Shown: piece by piece, positions 1 through 8,662 of the stretch | How positions within the stretch are numbered: the stretch's first letter is position 1 | Layout of the letters: every line of letters starts with the position of its first letter | Notes under the pieces: model-generated | Databases searched by the model: none | Told to the model about the DNA's origin: nothing | What the model saw: the letters and a program-made list of their open reading frames with translations, nothing else | Position numbers and translations under genes: made by a program | NCBI GenBank assembly: GCA_965366365.1 | Contig: CBDUEV010000007.1 | Coordinates: 1 to 64,000, forward strand | DNA: 64,000 bases | Direction: 5' to 3' | Source of the DNA: CBDUEV01 sp965366365 | Lineage (GTDB): Bacteria; Actinomycetota; Acidimicrobiia; Spongiisociales; JAENVV01

Positions 1-932
1 GGACAGCCGGCTTCCTCGCACACCGTGTTCAGTTCGAGGCCCCGCATCAGCTTCTTCAAACCCAAATAGTCGTTGCCCATGTCGGCTTTGACCCTCATCC
101 ATTCAGGTCGTTCAGGCTCGCCGGGAAGTCGGCCCCGAATAGTCGCGGGCTCGACCTGGCGAGCGGCGGGCGAGAAGGTGCCGGACGCCACGAGGTCGTC
201 CACGGCAAAGGTACGGGGGCGGCCCTGGCCGCGGGCGAAAGCTCCGAGCTGTACCTCGTTCTCTGCATACCCGAATCGGGACGCGAAGGCGCGGTTCACG
301 ACGGGCACGACATCTTCCAGGACGATGTCGTCGTCCAGCAGCGCAGCCATCGAGGTGACCGGGCGGTCGGCGATGCCGCAGGGGTGCATGTGTCCGAAGT
401 AGGAGAGGTCGGGTGACACGTTGAGGCCAAAGCCGTGCATCGACACCCCTTTGGAAACCCGGAGACCGATGGCCGCCACTTTGCCCTGGCGCGTCCATAC
501 GCCGGTATATCCCTCCTCCGACCATGCCTCGATATCGAACTCGGCAAGTGCCTCGATCAGGGCGTCTTCCATGGTCCGAACATGCGGCACGATCTGCTTC
601 GGGTCGGAGAGCTTCATGATCGGGTAGCCGACCAGCTGGCCCGGTCCGTGATAGGTGATGTCACCGCCGCGATCGACCCGATGAAGGGTGGCACCCAGCG
701 CGGCGAGCCGCTCCTCGTCGACGAGGAGATTCGAGTCGTCGCCGTTTCGGCCGAGCGTGTACACATGCGGATGTTCGAGGAGCAGCAGGTAGTCGTCGAG
801 GGAGCGTCCCTCGACACGCCCCTCCCAGAACGCCTTCTGCAGATCCCACGCCTCGTCGTAGGGAAGCCGGCCGAGCCATCTCGTGCGCAGGAGCGGACGA
901 AGTTGGACAGTGCCGGGGTGACCGCTGTTCAC
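1..932 (-). CDS. lipB-lipA: LipB-LipA fusion: octanoyltransferase joined to lipoyl synthase (3' part outside window)
   Basis: LipB moves octanoate from acyl-carrier protein to the lipoyl domains of 2-oxoacid dehydrogenases; LipA then inserts two sulfurs by radical SAM chemistry. Residues 1-250 look like LipB: RGGDITYHGPGQLVGYP near 88-104, a GKVAAIGLR segment with the expected catalytic Lys151, and HPCGIAD with the expected Cys185. The same frame runs without a stop into a LipA N-terminus (RPEWMRVKADMGNDY, then CEEAGC at 305-310, the first two cysteines of the CX4CX5C auxiliary-cluster motif) and leaves the window. I read the codons between the two parts and found no stop. The GTG start overlaps the E2 stop by four bases (GTGA), so translation is probably coupled. 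A sequencing frameshift is the main alternative. Confidence 0.85.
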   Translation of the reverse strand, partial: MNSGHPGTVQLRPLLRTRWLGRLPYDEAWDLQKAFWEGRVEGRSLDDYLLLLEHPHVYTLGRNGDDSNLLVDEERLAALGATLHRVDRGGDITYHGPGQLVGYPIMKLSDPKQIVPHVRTMEDALIEALAEFDIEAWSEEGYTGVWTRQGKVAAIGLRVSKGVSMHGFGLNVSPDLSYFGHMHPCGIADRPVTSMAALLDDDIVLEDVVPVVNRAFASRFGYAENEVQLGAFARGQGRPRTFAVDDLVASGTFSPAARQVEPATIRGRLPGEPERPEWMRVKADMGNDYLGLKKLMRGLELNTVCEEAGC

Positions 933-2755
933 GTGAGTTCCTGCTCCCAATCCCACGTCTCGAGATTCTCCTTGATCTTGCGGAGAAACAGCACAGCGGT
1001 ACTGCCGTCGAAGGCGCGGTGATCCCAGGTCAGCCCGAGGTAGCCGATGTGCCGGATGGCGATCGTGTCCTGGCCGTCGGGAGTGGTGACCACCGTCGCC
1101 CGCTTCGTCACGGTGTCCGTGGAGAGGATCGCCACGTTGGGAACGTTGATGATGGGCGCCGACATGAACGATCCAAACGGACCCGGATTGGTGATGGTGA
1201 AGGTGGATCCGGAGATATCGGCCGGATCGAGCTTTCCGCTTCGCGCCTTCTCTGCCAGCGTCTTCACGCCTCTGGCCAATCCCACCAGACGCAGCGTATC
1301 GGCCGCCTTGATGGCGGCGACGATCAACCCGCCCTGGTTCAGGTCGATGGCGATGCCCAGATTGACCGAGGTGTGGAAGACGGCCTTCTTCTCAGGCAGG
1401 TAGAACGAACTGTTGACCACCGGGTACTCGTTGAGGGCGTCGATCGTGGCTCGCGCGATGAAGGGGAGGTAGGTGAGCGAGAAACCTTCGGTCGCCTTGA
1501 ACTCTGCCTTGTGAGCTTGCCGCACCCGCTCGACTCGTTCGAAGTCCACCTCCACCGACGTCCAGACATGAGCGGCCGTCTGCTTGGCCTTGATCATGTT
1601 TTCCCCGATCCGGGCCCGCAGTCGATCGAGGTCCTCCACGCGATCGCCCGCCATGGTTGGAACATCGGCGGCGGGGGCGGCCGCCGCGGGTGCTTGAGCC
1701 GACGGCTGGGGGGTGGAGGTGGGTGCCGGCGCCGAGACGGGGGTGGCCGCCGCCGGAGCGGGAGCCGCCGCCGGAGCCGCCGCGGCCGCCGGAGCCGGGG
1801 CAGCCTGGGGGCCGCGACGGGAGATGAAGGACTCGATGTCCTTGCGGGTGATACGACCGTCCTTGCCGCTTCCCTCCACCTCGGCCAGGTCGACGGCGTG
1901 TTCCTTGGCGAGCTTCCGGACCACTGGCGAGAAGAACTTCCCCTCTGGGATCGGTGCCGCTGCCGGGGCGGCGGCGGGCGCGGCGGGAGCCTCTGCGGCG
2001 GCAATCGGGGCGTCGGCAGCTGGGGCTGCGGCAACCGGAGCGGCGGGCGCCGGGGCGGCGGCAGGAGCAGGCGGCGTCCCGGCCCCGGAGGCTTCCCCGA
2101 TGACGGCCATGGGAGTACCCACAGCCACGGTGTCACCCTCAGCCGCCAGAATCTCCAGAATCACCCCGGCCACCGGAGACGGAATCTCGGTATCCACCTT
2201 GTCCGTCGAGATCTCCACCAACACCTCATCCACGGCGATCGTGTCACCCACCTGCTTCGCCCAGCCGAGAATGGTTCCCTCGGTCACCGTCTCACCAAGC
2301 TGAGGCATCGACACCGTCGTCGAGCTTCCCGTGGCCGCCGGAGGGGCCTCGGCGGCGGGCGCCGGCTCGGGCGCCGGGGCCGGAGCGGCTTCCGGTTGAG
2401 GAGCGGGGGCAGGCTGAGGAGCCGCATCCGGTTGGCCGGACTCGGGTTGGCCAGACTCGGGTTGGCCGGTGGCCGGCTCGGGCGCGGCAGGCGGCGCCTG
2501 AGACGAACCAGCCTCGGAGGCTTCCCCGATGACGGCCATGGGAGTACCCACAGCCACGGTGTCACCCTCAGCCGCCAGAATCTCCAGAATCACCCCGGCC
2601 ACCGGAGACGGAATCTCGGTATCCACCTTGTCCGTCGAGATCTCCACCAACACCTCATCCACGGCGATCGTGTCACCCACCTGCTTCGCCCAGCCGAGAA
2701 TGGTTCCCTCGGTCACCGTCTCACCAAGCTGAGGCATCGACACCGTCGTGGCCAT
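929..2755 (-). CDS. sucB: 2-oxoacid dehydrogenase E2, dihydrolipoamide acyltransferase with two lipoyl domains
   Basis: E2 core enzyme of a 2-oxoacid dehydrogenase complex, most likely the succinyltransferase-type E2 that actinobacteria share between complexes. Order of parts: lipoyl domain 1 (lipoyl Lys43 in STDKVDTE), an Ala/Pro-rich linker, lipoyl domain 2 (Lys186), a second linker, the peripheral E3-binding domain (FFSPVVRKLAKEH), a third linker, and the catalytic acyltransferase domain ending with the HxxxD signature in TWDHRAFDG. I take ATG 2755 because AAGGAGA lies just upstream; a longer frame to 2788 has no such site. It lies between lpd (E3) and the lipoylation gene, so substrate enzyme and modifying enzyme are in one block. 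The exact 2-oxoacid substrate is not fixed by sequence. Confidence 0.93.
   Translation of the reverse strand: MATTVSMPQLGETVTEGTILGWAKQVGDTIAVDEVLVEISTDKVDTEIPSPVAGVILEILAAEGDTVAVGTPMAVIGEASEAGSSQAPPAAPEPATGQPESGQPESGQPDAAPQPAPAPQPEAAPAPAPEPAPAAEAPPAATGSSTTVSMPQLGETVTEGTILGWAKQVGDTIAVDEVLVEISTDKVDTEIPSPVAGVILEILAAEGDTVAVGTPMAVIGEASGAGTPPAPAAAPAPAAPVAAAPAADAPIAAAEAPAAPAAAPAAAPIPEGKFFSPVVRKLAKEHAVDLAEVEGSGKDGRITRKDIESFISRRGPQAAPAPAAAAAPAAAPAPAAATPVSAPAPTSTPQPSAQAPAAAAPAADVPTMAGDRVEDLDRLRARIGENMIKAKQTAAHVWTSVEVDFERVERVRQAHKAEFKATEGFSLTYLPFIARATIDALNEYPVVNSSFYLPEKKAVFHTSVNLGIAIDLNQGGLIVAAIKAADTLRLVGLARGVKTLAEKARSGKLDPADISGSTFTITNPGPFGSFMSAPIINVPNVAILSTDTVTKRATVVTTPDGQDTIAIRHIGYLGLTWDHRAFDGSTAVLFLRKIKENLETWDWEQELT
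2086..2749 (-). repeat. Perfect 235-bp direct repeat encoding the two lipoyl domains
   Basis: Positions 2086-2320 and 2515-2749 are identical base for base as I read them, 429 bp apart. Each copy encodes almost a whole lipoyl domain. Duplicate lipoyl domains are common in E2 proteins, but identity at all third codon positions means a very recent duplication or ongoing gene conversion. Confidence 0.95.
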
Positions 2756-2798
2756 GTGTGCAATCTCCTTCTCCGTACCGATTTCCAACCTACGCCCG

Positions 2799-2826
2799 CT
2801 TGGGCTTGTTCCCCCGCCCGCCCAAG
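2799..2826 (-). other. Hairpin between lpd and the E2 gene
   Basis: Inverted repeat of 7 bp (2799-2805 and 2820-2826) with a G-rich 14-base loop in the lpd/E2 spacer. There is no T-run after it, so it is more likely a processing or attenuation element, or chance, than a terminator. Confidence 0.3.
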
Positions 2827-2833
2827 GCGTGCG

Positions 2834-4204
2834 CTAGTGCAGTCCCCGCCCCGTCGAGGCGAGGAGCGTCTCACCCACCGCCTCGGACAGCGTCGGGTGC
2901 GCATGGATGAAGGCGGCGGCTTCCTCGGGGAGGGCTTCCCATCCCACGCTGTACATCAATTCATGGATCATCTCGCCCGCCTGAGGTCCGACGATCGAAG
3001 CACCGAGGATAGGGCCGCCCTTTTCGGCGACCACTTTCACCAGACCATGATTCTGTCCGATGATCTGGGCTCTGCCGACCCCCAGGAAGGAATGAGTGTG
3101 GATCTCCACGTCGTAGCCGCTCTCGATGGCCTTGGCTTCCGTCAGACCCACCTCTGCCATCTCGGGATGGGTGTACACGACGAGAGGAATGGCCCGGTAG
3201 TCCACGGGAGCAGTCCCGCCGGTGGCGATATGGGTGACGGCGGCGATCGCCTCGGCGAATCCGGCGTGGGCCAGTTGCGGTACCCCTGCCACGATGTCAC
3301 CGACGGCATAGACCCCGGCTTCGGCCGTTTCCTGGGTGTCTCGATCGACATGCACGTAGCCGCGTTCCACCTCGGTCTTGACCGTGTCGAAGCCGACGTT
3401 GTCCGTGAGCGGGGCACGGCCGACGGCAACGAGGACGACGTCGACCTCGATTCGCTCGTCTCCGAGCGGAACGACCACCCCGGAGTCCGTGACCTCGGGG
3501 GCTCCTACGCTGGCTCCCAGATGGAACTTCACCTTGCGGCGCTTCAGCAGTTTCTGGAGCTCCGCGGCGGCTTTGGCGTCGGCGCCCGGAACGATCTGGT
3601 CCATCAGTTCAAACACGTGGACTTCGGCGCCCAGATCGGTGAGCAGGCTGGCGAATTCACAACCGATCGCTCCGGCTCCGATGATGGCGACCCGGTTGGG
3701 GCGGCTCTCCCAGTCCAGGGCGTGATCCGACGAGACGATGTGCACGCCGTCGAAGTCGTAGTTGGGGATGCTGCGGGGCACGGAGCCGGTGGCCATGATG
3801 ACGTTACGCCCCTCGAGGACCTGTTGTCCGTCGGCGGTGTCCACCACCACCTTGCCAGGGCCATCCAGTCGACCAAACCCGTTCACGACCTCGACCTTGC
3901 GAGCTTTCAGCAGTCCGGACAACCCACCGACGAGCCCCTCGACGATCTTGTTCTTCCTGGCCAGTGCGGTGGCCCATTCGAAGCTCGGCGGGTCGACGAC
4001 AACCCCGAATTCGGCCGCCGATTCGACCGTGGTGTAGACCTCGGCGGACTGCAGCCACGCCTTGGCGGGAATGCATCCCCGCAGCAGGCAGGTCCCGCCG
4101 ACCCGTTCCTTCTCGACGAGGGCAACCGAAAGTCCAAAGTTGTGGGCATAGAGCGCGGCGGCATACCCGCCTGGCCCACCACCCACGATCACGACGTCGT
4201 ACAC
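2834..4204 (-). CDS. lpd: Dihydrolipoyl dehydrogenase (E3)
   Basis: Flavoprotein that reoxidises the dihydrolipoyl arms of E2 and passes electrons to NAD+. The N-terminus has the FAD-binding GGGPGGYAAA glycine motif, then the redox disulfide motif GGTCLLRGCIPAK near residues 38-50. A second nucleotide motif (GAGAIGCEFAS) marks the NAD domain, and the C-terminal dimerisation domain has HAHPTLSEA with the catalytic His/Glu pair. 456 residues is usual for the family. The start is GTG 4204 with GGAGG a few bases upstream. It is the first gene of the lpd-E2-lipBA block, separated from E2 by 78 bp. Confidence 0.96.
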   Translation of the reverse strand: MYDVVIVGGGPGGYAAALYAHNFGLSVALVEKERVGGTCLLRGCIPAKAWLQSAEVYTTVESAAEFGVVVDPPSFEWATALARKNKIVEGLVGGLSGLLKARKVEVVNGFGRLDGPGKVVVDTADGQQVLEGRNVIMATGSVPRSIPNYDFDGVHIVSSDHALDWESRPNRVAIIGAGAIGCEFASLLTDLGAEVHVFELMDQIVPGADAKAAAELQKLLKRRKVKFHLGASVGAPEVTDSGVVVPLGDERIEVDVVLVAVGRAPLTDNVGFDTVKTEVERGYVHVDRDTQETAEAGVYAVGDIVAGVPQLAHAGFAEAIAAVTHIATGGTAPVDYRAIPLVVYTHPEMAEVGLTEAKAIESGYDVEIHTHSFLGVGRAQIIGQNHGLVKVVAEKGGPILGASIVGPQAGEMIHELMYSVGWEALPEEAAAFIHAHPTLSEAVGETLLASTGRGLH

Positions 4205-4293
4205 GGATCCTCCGCAGCTTCGAGAACTGTTCGTTCGGCCAGCCTAGTGGTCTCCTTGCCAAGACGATTTGGCGATATCGAGGCAGGCCGATC

Positions 4294-4299
4294 TACCCT
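4294..4299 (+). promoter_or_regulatory. Candidate -10 (TACCCT) for the small ORF and downstream gene
   Basis: TACCCT fits the actinobacterial TANNNT -10 pattern and lies 9 bases before ATG 4309; TTGGCG at 4269-4274 could be a weak -35 with a 19-bp spacer. This would give a nearly leaderless transcript. Confidence 0.35.
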
Positions 4300-4308
4300 G
4301 CCACGGTC

Positions 4309-4401
4309 ATGCAAACACGCTATCTGTTGCTCTGGTCGGTTGCGCTGGCCCTCGCCATCCTGGCGGCGGCTGCCTTCAAGTTCTTCGTGCAGTTTGGCTG
4401 A
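4309..4401 (+). CDS. Possible 30-residue single-pass membrane peptide
   Basis: A short reading frame starting at ATG 4309 encodes 30 residues: a basic N-terminus (MQTR), one hydrophobic stretch (about residues 5-25), and a short FKFFVQFG tail. It ends 3 bases before the ATG of the next gene, so the two could be translated in tandem, and a TANNNT -10 element lies just upstream. I do not recognise it. Small size makes chance possible; the membrane-like composition and tight spacing are the only support. Confidence 0.35.
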   Translation: MQTRYLLLWSVALALAILAAAAFKFFVQFG

Positions 4402-4404
4402 GGG

Positions 4405-5226
4405 ATGGCGCACGACCGAGCCGACGAGGTGAGCGTCGCCGAAATCCTGGCGGATCTGGTGGAAGAGCAGGGCGCTCTCGACGAGATCGTCTGCGGCCTG
4501 TCAGCCGACCAATGGGCCCTTCCGACGCCCAGCCCGCGATGGACCATCGCCCACCAGATCGCTCATCTCGCCTACTTCGACCGGGCCGCCGTCGTGGCGA
4601 TCACCAGCCCTGAGGCGTTCAAGGAACTGGTCACTGAGATGTGGGAGGCGGCGAGCGGCGGGGACGAGGTCATCGACGCCCTGAGCCTGACCCCGCTCCT
4701 GGCGCTGGGCCCCAAAGGCCTCCTGGCCGACTGGCGGGCGAGCCGGCGCGAGCTGGCAGCGGCGGCAGACCGGCTGACCGACGATGCTCGCCTCTTCTGG
4801 TACGGGCCCTCGATGAGCGCACGCTCCTTCCTGACGGCTCGTCTCATGGAGGTGTGGGCGCACGGACAGGACGTCGTGGACACGTTGGGTGTCGAGCGCC
4901 CGGCCACCGATCGACTGCGGCACATCGCACAGCTCGGCTTCCTCACCCGCGGTTGGTCGTTCACCAACCGGGGTCAGGTTCCCCCACGGTCCGAGGTGCG
5001 ACTTGCCTTGACGGCACCGTCGGGAGCGCCCTGGAAGTGGGGCTCGGAAGACGCTCCGGATGCGGTCTCCGGTTCGGCAGAGGAGTTCTGCCTGGTCGTC
5101 ACACAGCGGCGCCACCTGGACGACACTGCGCTGAAGGTGACAGGCGAGGCCGCCAGGAGCTGGCTGGTCTCCGCCCAGGCGTTCGCCGGTCCGCCCACGG
5201 ATGGCCCCCCGCCCGGCAGGTTCTGA
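4405..5226 (+). CDS. TIGR03084-type / maleylpyruvate isomerase N-terminal (DinB-like) protein
   Basis: 273-residue protein of the DinB/MDMPI_N metal-binding superfamily, closest by eye to the TIGR03084 family common in actinobacteria. The N-terminal helical bundle contains PRWTIAHQIAHLAYFDR (residues about 46-62), with the first conserved metal-ligand histidines, and a further VWAHGQDVVD (about 152-161) carries another. These proteins are proposed thiol-dependent (mycothiol) enzymes, but the reaction is unknown for this group. The gene follows the possible 30-residue membrane peptide by 3 bases and runs towards the GH13 gene. Confidence 0.75.
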   Translation: MAHDRADEVSVAEILADLVEEQGALDEIVCGLSADQWALPTPSPRWTIAHQIAHLAYFDRAAVVAITSPEAFKELVTEMWEAASGGDEVIDALSLTPLLALGPKGLLADWRASRRELAAAADRLTDDARLFWYGPSMSARSFLTARLMEVWAHGQDVVDTLGVERPATDRLRHIAQLGFLTRGWSFTNRGQVPPRSEVRLALTAPSGAPWKWGSEDAPDAVSGSAEEFCLVVTQRRHLDDTALKVTGEAARSWLVSAQAFAGPPTDGPPPGRF

Positions 5227-5250
5227 CCGAGTCGAGGCGTCCAGGGCCGG

Positions 5251-6846
5251 TTACTCCCCCGCCACCAACACCGCTTCCTGTGGACCGAGTGTGAGCGGTG
5301 CCTCGACAACGGTGCGGGATGGATCTGTGGAGATGACCAGGCGTCGCCCTTCGAAATCTGCCGTGTCGACCCGAACCGACCCATCGGTGAAGTTGGCCGC
5401 CACGAAGAGCTGCTCGCTCTCCAAGCGGCGCACGAACGCGAAGAGGCCGCCGTCCGCCTGCGGGACGGTTTCGTAGTCGCCCAGAAGCAAAGTCTGCGAC
5501 CCCCGCCGGTAGGCGAGGAGCCTGCGATACAGCGAGAGCATCGATGCCGGATCCTCCAGCTCAGAGGCGACATTCCGGACGTCCATCTCGGGACCCATCG
5601 GGAGCCATGTGTCCGGATTGTCCGAGAACCCTCCGGATGGGGTCCACGCCATCGGGGTGCGGCATCCGTCCCGGCCCAGCCCGGGGACGTTCTTCCCCCA
5701 CGGGTCGTGGGCCAGCTCCGGCGGAATCTCCGCTTCGAGCATTCCCAGCTCGTCGCCGTAATAGAGCGTAGGAGTTCCCCGCAGCGTGAGAAGAAGGAGC
5801 GCCACCCGACGCGCCCCGAGGTCACCGACCCGAGAGGCGATTCGGGCCTCATCGTGATTCCCCACCACGTACGAAGCCCATGCCCCTGGGGGCAGCACGG
5901 CTTCCAGACTCTCGACGGCGGACCGGAACGACTGGGCGTCTCGACAGGCCCCCAGCAGGGCGAAGTTGTACGGCTGATGGAGCTCGTCCAGGTCGGAGCC
6001 GTAGTAGGCCGCCCATTCCGCCCAGTCGGAGATGTGGATCTCACCGACGGAGTAGCGCTCGGGGTATTCGTCGAGGACGGTCCGCAGTTCCCGAAAGAGG
6101 GCGTGAATGTCGCGATGACCCTTGTCATGGATATGCAGTTGGGTGTCGTACTCGCCCAGCGGCTTGTGCATCACCGCCGCCGCAACAGGGGCGGCGGGGT
6201 TGTCTCGCAGGTCGGGGTCTTTCATGACGTAGTGGGCAACGTCGATTCGAAAGCCGTCGACGCGCCGATCCATCCAGAATCGCAGCACGTCGAACATCGC
6301 TTCCTTCACCTCGGGGTTCCGCCAGTTGAGATCTGGCTGCTCCCTCAGGAACTTGTGGAGGTAGTACTGGCCCGAAGCCGGGTCGAACTCCCAAGCCTTG
6401 CCGCCGAACACGCTCAACCAGTTGTTGGGCGGGCCCCCATCGGGGGCCGGGTCTCGCCACACGTACCAATCTCGTTTGGCGGAGTCGACGCCGGCGCGAG
6501 ATTCGAGGAACCAGGGGTGCTGGTCGGAGGTGTGGTTCGGGACGAAGTCGACGATGAGCTTGATGCCGTGTCGATGAAGCTCCGCGACGAGTCGGTCGAA
6601 GTCCTCCATCGTTCCGTACTGCGGGTCGACGGCCGTGTAGTCGGCCACGTCGTAGCCGAAGTCGGCCTGCGGCGACGGATAGAACGGGGAGAGCCACACG
6701 GCGTCGATGCCTAGGGTCTCGGCGAGATACGGCACCCGCCGGCGAATTCCCTCGAGGTCGCCGATTCCCGACCCCGTTGAATCCGAAAAACTGCGCGGAT
6801 AGATCTGATAGATGACGGCCGTCTGCCACCACGGAGCTCGATCCAT
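5251..6846 (-). CDS. GH13 alpha-glucosidase (oligo-1,6-glucosidase/AglA-like)
   Basis: Glycoside hydrolase family 13 enzyme expected to release glucose from alpha-linked gluco-oligosaccharides or sucrose-type substrates. The GH13 motifs appear in order: DFVPNHTS (region I), DGFRIDVAH with the nucleophile Asp (II), GEIHISD with the acid/base Glu (III) and VVGNHDEARI with the transition-state Asp (IV). The QPDLNW element, typical of alpha-glucosidase/trehalose synthase subfamilies, is present. I choose ATG 6846 (531 residues) because the protein fold starts at DRAPWWQTAVIYQIYPRSF; the frame extends 55 codons further without family similarity. TAGTGT lies 8 bases before this ATG, suggesting a leaderless transcript. 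No signal peptide, so cytosolic. It neighbours otsAB and TreS. Confidence 0.9.
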   Translation of the reverse strand: MDRAPWWQTAVIYQIYPRSFSDSTGSGIGDLEGIRRRVPYLAETLGIDAVWLSPFYPSPQADFGYDVADYTAVDPQYGTMEDFDRLVAELHRHGIKLIVDFVPNHTSDQHPWFLESRAGVDSAKRDWYVWRDPAPDGGPPNNWLSVFGGKAWEFDPASGQYYLHKFLREQPDLNWRNPEVKEAMFDVLRFWMDRRVDGFRIDVAHYVMKDPDLRDNPAAPVAAAVMHKPLGEYDTQLHIHDKGHRDIHALFRELRTVLDEYPERYSVGEIHISDWAEWAAYYGSDLDELHQPYNFALLGACRDAQSFRSAVESLEAVLPPGAWASYVVGNHDEARIASRVGDLGARRVALLLLTLRGTPTLYYGDELGMLEAEIPPELAHDPWGKNVPGLGRDGCRTPMAWTPSGGFSDNPDTWLPMGPEMDVRNVASELEDPASMLSLYRRLLAYRRGSQTLLLGDYETVPQADGGLFAFVRRLESEQLFVAANFTDGSVRVDTADFEGRRLVISTDPSRTVVEAPLTLGPQEAVLVAGE

Positions 6847-6854
6847 GAGGCGGC

Positions 6855-6860
6855 ACACTA
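6855..6860 (-). promoter_or_regulatory. -10 element (TAGTGT) for a leaderless GH13 transcript
   Basis: TAGTGT on the minus strand, 8 bases before ATG 6846, with no Shine-Dalgarno sequence between. Confidence 0.45.
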
Positions 6861-6938
6861 CTCGTTCCCGTACCACGGTCGGCCCTGACGCACGCAGCCT
6901 GGAGGAATCTCCTCGACCTGTCCGAGGTTGAACACCAC

Positions 6939-7253
6939 ATGCGTATCCAGATTCTGCACTTCGCCGACTGCCCGAACTGGCAAAGTCTGACCGACCTCGT
7001 CGAGGAAGCACTCGACCGCCTTGGCCTCGACTCCACGATCGAATTCGTCACAGTCGACACTCCGGAGCTGGCACGGCGATGGCGCTTCCGCGGTTCCCCC
7101 ACATTGTGGCTCGACGGTGAGGACCCATTCCTGGACGAAAGTGCCCCGATCGGACTTTCCTGTCGTTTGTACCGAACTCCTGAGGGACTCAGGGGATCTC
7201 CCGATTCAGTACAACTGATGAGTGCCCTGTCGAGCGCACTGGGTGGCTCCTGA
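6939..7253 (+). CDS. Small thioredoxin-fold protein with CPNW motif
   Basis: 104 residues beginning MRIQILHFADCPNW, the beta-strand plus Cys turn of small thioredoxin-like proteins (the HFADCPNW type often seen near mercury or heavy-metal genes). Only one Cys sits in the motif where classical thioredoxins have CxxC. A later SCRLY segment holds a second Cys that might pair with it. GSPTLWLDG matches the strand-turn before the cis-Pro loop of the fold. Divergent from the GH13 gene and upstream of otsA. Role unknown; a thiol or redox carrier is an inference from the fold. Confidence 0.65.
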   Translation: MRIQILHFADCPNWQSLTDLVEEALDRLGLDSTIEFVTVDTPELARRWRFRGSPTLWLDGEDPFLDESAPIGLSCRLYRTPEGLRGSPDSVQLMSALSSALGGS

Positions 7254-7294
7254 CAGCAAACCCTCGTGCGGTAGTGTCGTGACTGCCATAGGAG

Positions 7295-8662
7295 GTGTCC
7301 GTCAAACGCATCGTTGTAGTCGCCAACCGCCTTCCCGTCTCCTGGGACGGCACGCAATGGGAGACCAGCCCTGGGGGGTTGGTCCGCGCCCTCGGCCCCG
7401 TGCTCAGGGAATCAGAAGGGTCGTGGGTGGGGTGGCCTGGAATCGCGGGTTTCGACCCGGGACCGTTCGACCATGAGGGGATCGAGCAGCGGCCCGTCTC
7501 TCTCAGCGAGGAAGAAATCGACGGGTTCTATTTCGGGTTCTGCAACGGAACGCTGTGGCCTCTCTACCACGACGCCGTGTCCTCCCCCGAGTTCCACCGC
7601 CACACCTGGCGTCCCTACGTCAAGGTCAACGAGCGTTACGCCGCCGAGGCGGCGGCCGCCATGGGCCCCGGCGATCTGGCCTGGATCCAGGACTATCAGC
7701 TCCAGCTGGTTCCCTCCATGCTTCGGGAGATCAACCCCGACGCCACCATCGGCTTCTACCTGCACATCCCTTTCCCACCGATCGAGCTGTTTGCGCGGCT
7801 GCCATGGCGGCGCCAAATCGTGGAAGGCCTGCTCGGCGCCGACGTGGTGGCCTTCCAAACCCGCCAGAGCGCCGACAACTTCGCCAGGGCCGCCCGACGC
7901 TTCGGCGGCGCCGAAGCGCGCGGCAAGCGCGACCTTCGGTGGAACGACCGCAATATCCATCTTCAGCCCGCCCCGATCGCCATCGACCCAAAGGAGTTCG
8001 AGCGAATGGCGCGCTCGGAGGAGGTCCAGGACCGCGCCCGTGCTCTCAGACACGAACTCGGTGATGTGGACACGATCGTGCTCGGCGTCGATCGCCTCGA
8101 CTACACCAAGGGCATCGACCTTCGCCTCAAGGCGATCGCCGGGCTCCTCGAAACAGCCCCCGAACGCAAATACGCCTATGTGCAGGTCGCCGTTCCCAGC
8201 CGGGAGGGAGTTCCTGCCTACCAAGAGCTGCGGGGAGACGTCGAGCAGCTTGTGGGCCGCATCAACGGTGAGTTCGGCTCGGCCGGATGGGCTCCCATCT
8301 CTTATCTCTATCGGGCCGTGCCCTTCGAAGAATTGGTGGCGCTCTACGTAGCCGCCGACATCATGTTGGTCACGCCGTTGCGCGACGGCATGAATCTCGT
8401 CGCCAAGGAATACGTCGCCTGCCGGGTGGCCGGTGACGGTGTCCTCGTGCTCAGCGAGTTTGCCGGCGCGGCCGAGCAGCTCACTGCCGCCATGATCGTC
8501 AATCCGCACGACGTCGATGAGGTCTCCCGAACGATCGCCGCCGCAGCCTCGATGGACGAAGCCGAGGTCCGCCTCCGCATGCGCAAACTCTCACGAGTGG
8601 TGCGGAAGTACGACGTCTTCGAATGGGCCGACGTGTGCCTGTCGGAGCTGGCCAACCGATGA
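7295..8662 (+). CDS. otsA: Trehalose-6-phosphate synthase
   Basis: GT20 enzyme that joins UDP- (or ADP-/GDP-)glucose to glucose-6-phosphate, giving trehalose-6-phosphate. Family motifs: VVVANRLPVSWDG near the N-terminus with SPGGLVRAL (sugar-phosphate site), IQDYQLQLVPSMLRE, GFYLHIPFPPIE, VDRLDYTKGIDLR, and the C-terminal LRDGMNLVAKEYVA with the ribose/diphosphate-binding Glu. 455 residues is normal. The start is GTG 7295; GGAG sits directly against it, too close for normal Shine-Dalgarno spacing. It overlaps otsB by four bases, so the two are coupled for two-step trehalose synthesis. Confidence 0.95.
   Translation: MSVKRIVVVANRLPVSWDGTQWETSPGGLVRALGPVLRESEGSWVGWPGIAGFDPGPFDHEGIEQRPVSLSEEEIDGFYFGFCNGTLWPLYHDAVSSPEFHRHTWRPYVKVNERYAAEAAAAMGPGDLAWIQDYQLQLVPSMLREINPDATIGFYLHIPFPPIELFARLPWRRQIVEGLLGADVVAFQTRQSADNFARAARRFGGAEARGKRDLRWNDRNIHLQPAPIAIDPKEFERMARSEEVQDRARALRHELGDVDTIVLGVDRLDYTKGIDLRLKAIAGLLETAPERKYAYVQVAVPSREGVPAYQELRGDVEQLVGRINGEFGSAGWAPISYLYRAVPFEELVALYVAADIMLVTPLRDGMNLVAKEYVACRVAGDGVLVLSEFAGAAEQLTAAMIVNPHDVDEVSRTIAAAASMDEAEVRLRMRKLSRVVRKYDVFEWADVCLSELANR

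Noticed and set aside
1019..4432. 1137-codon plus-strand open frame opposite the E2 and lpd genes
   Set aside because: Composition is Arg/Gly/His-rich nonsense, caused by GC-rich codons of the true minus-strand genes lacking antisense stops.
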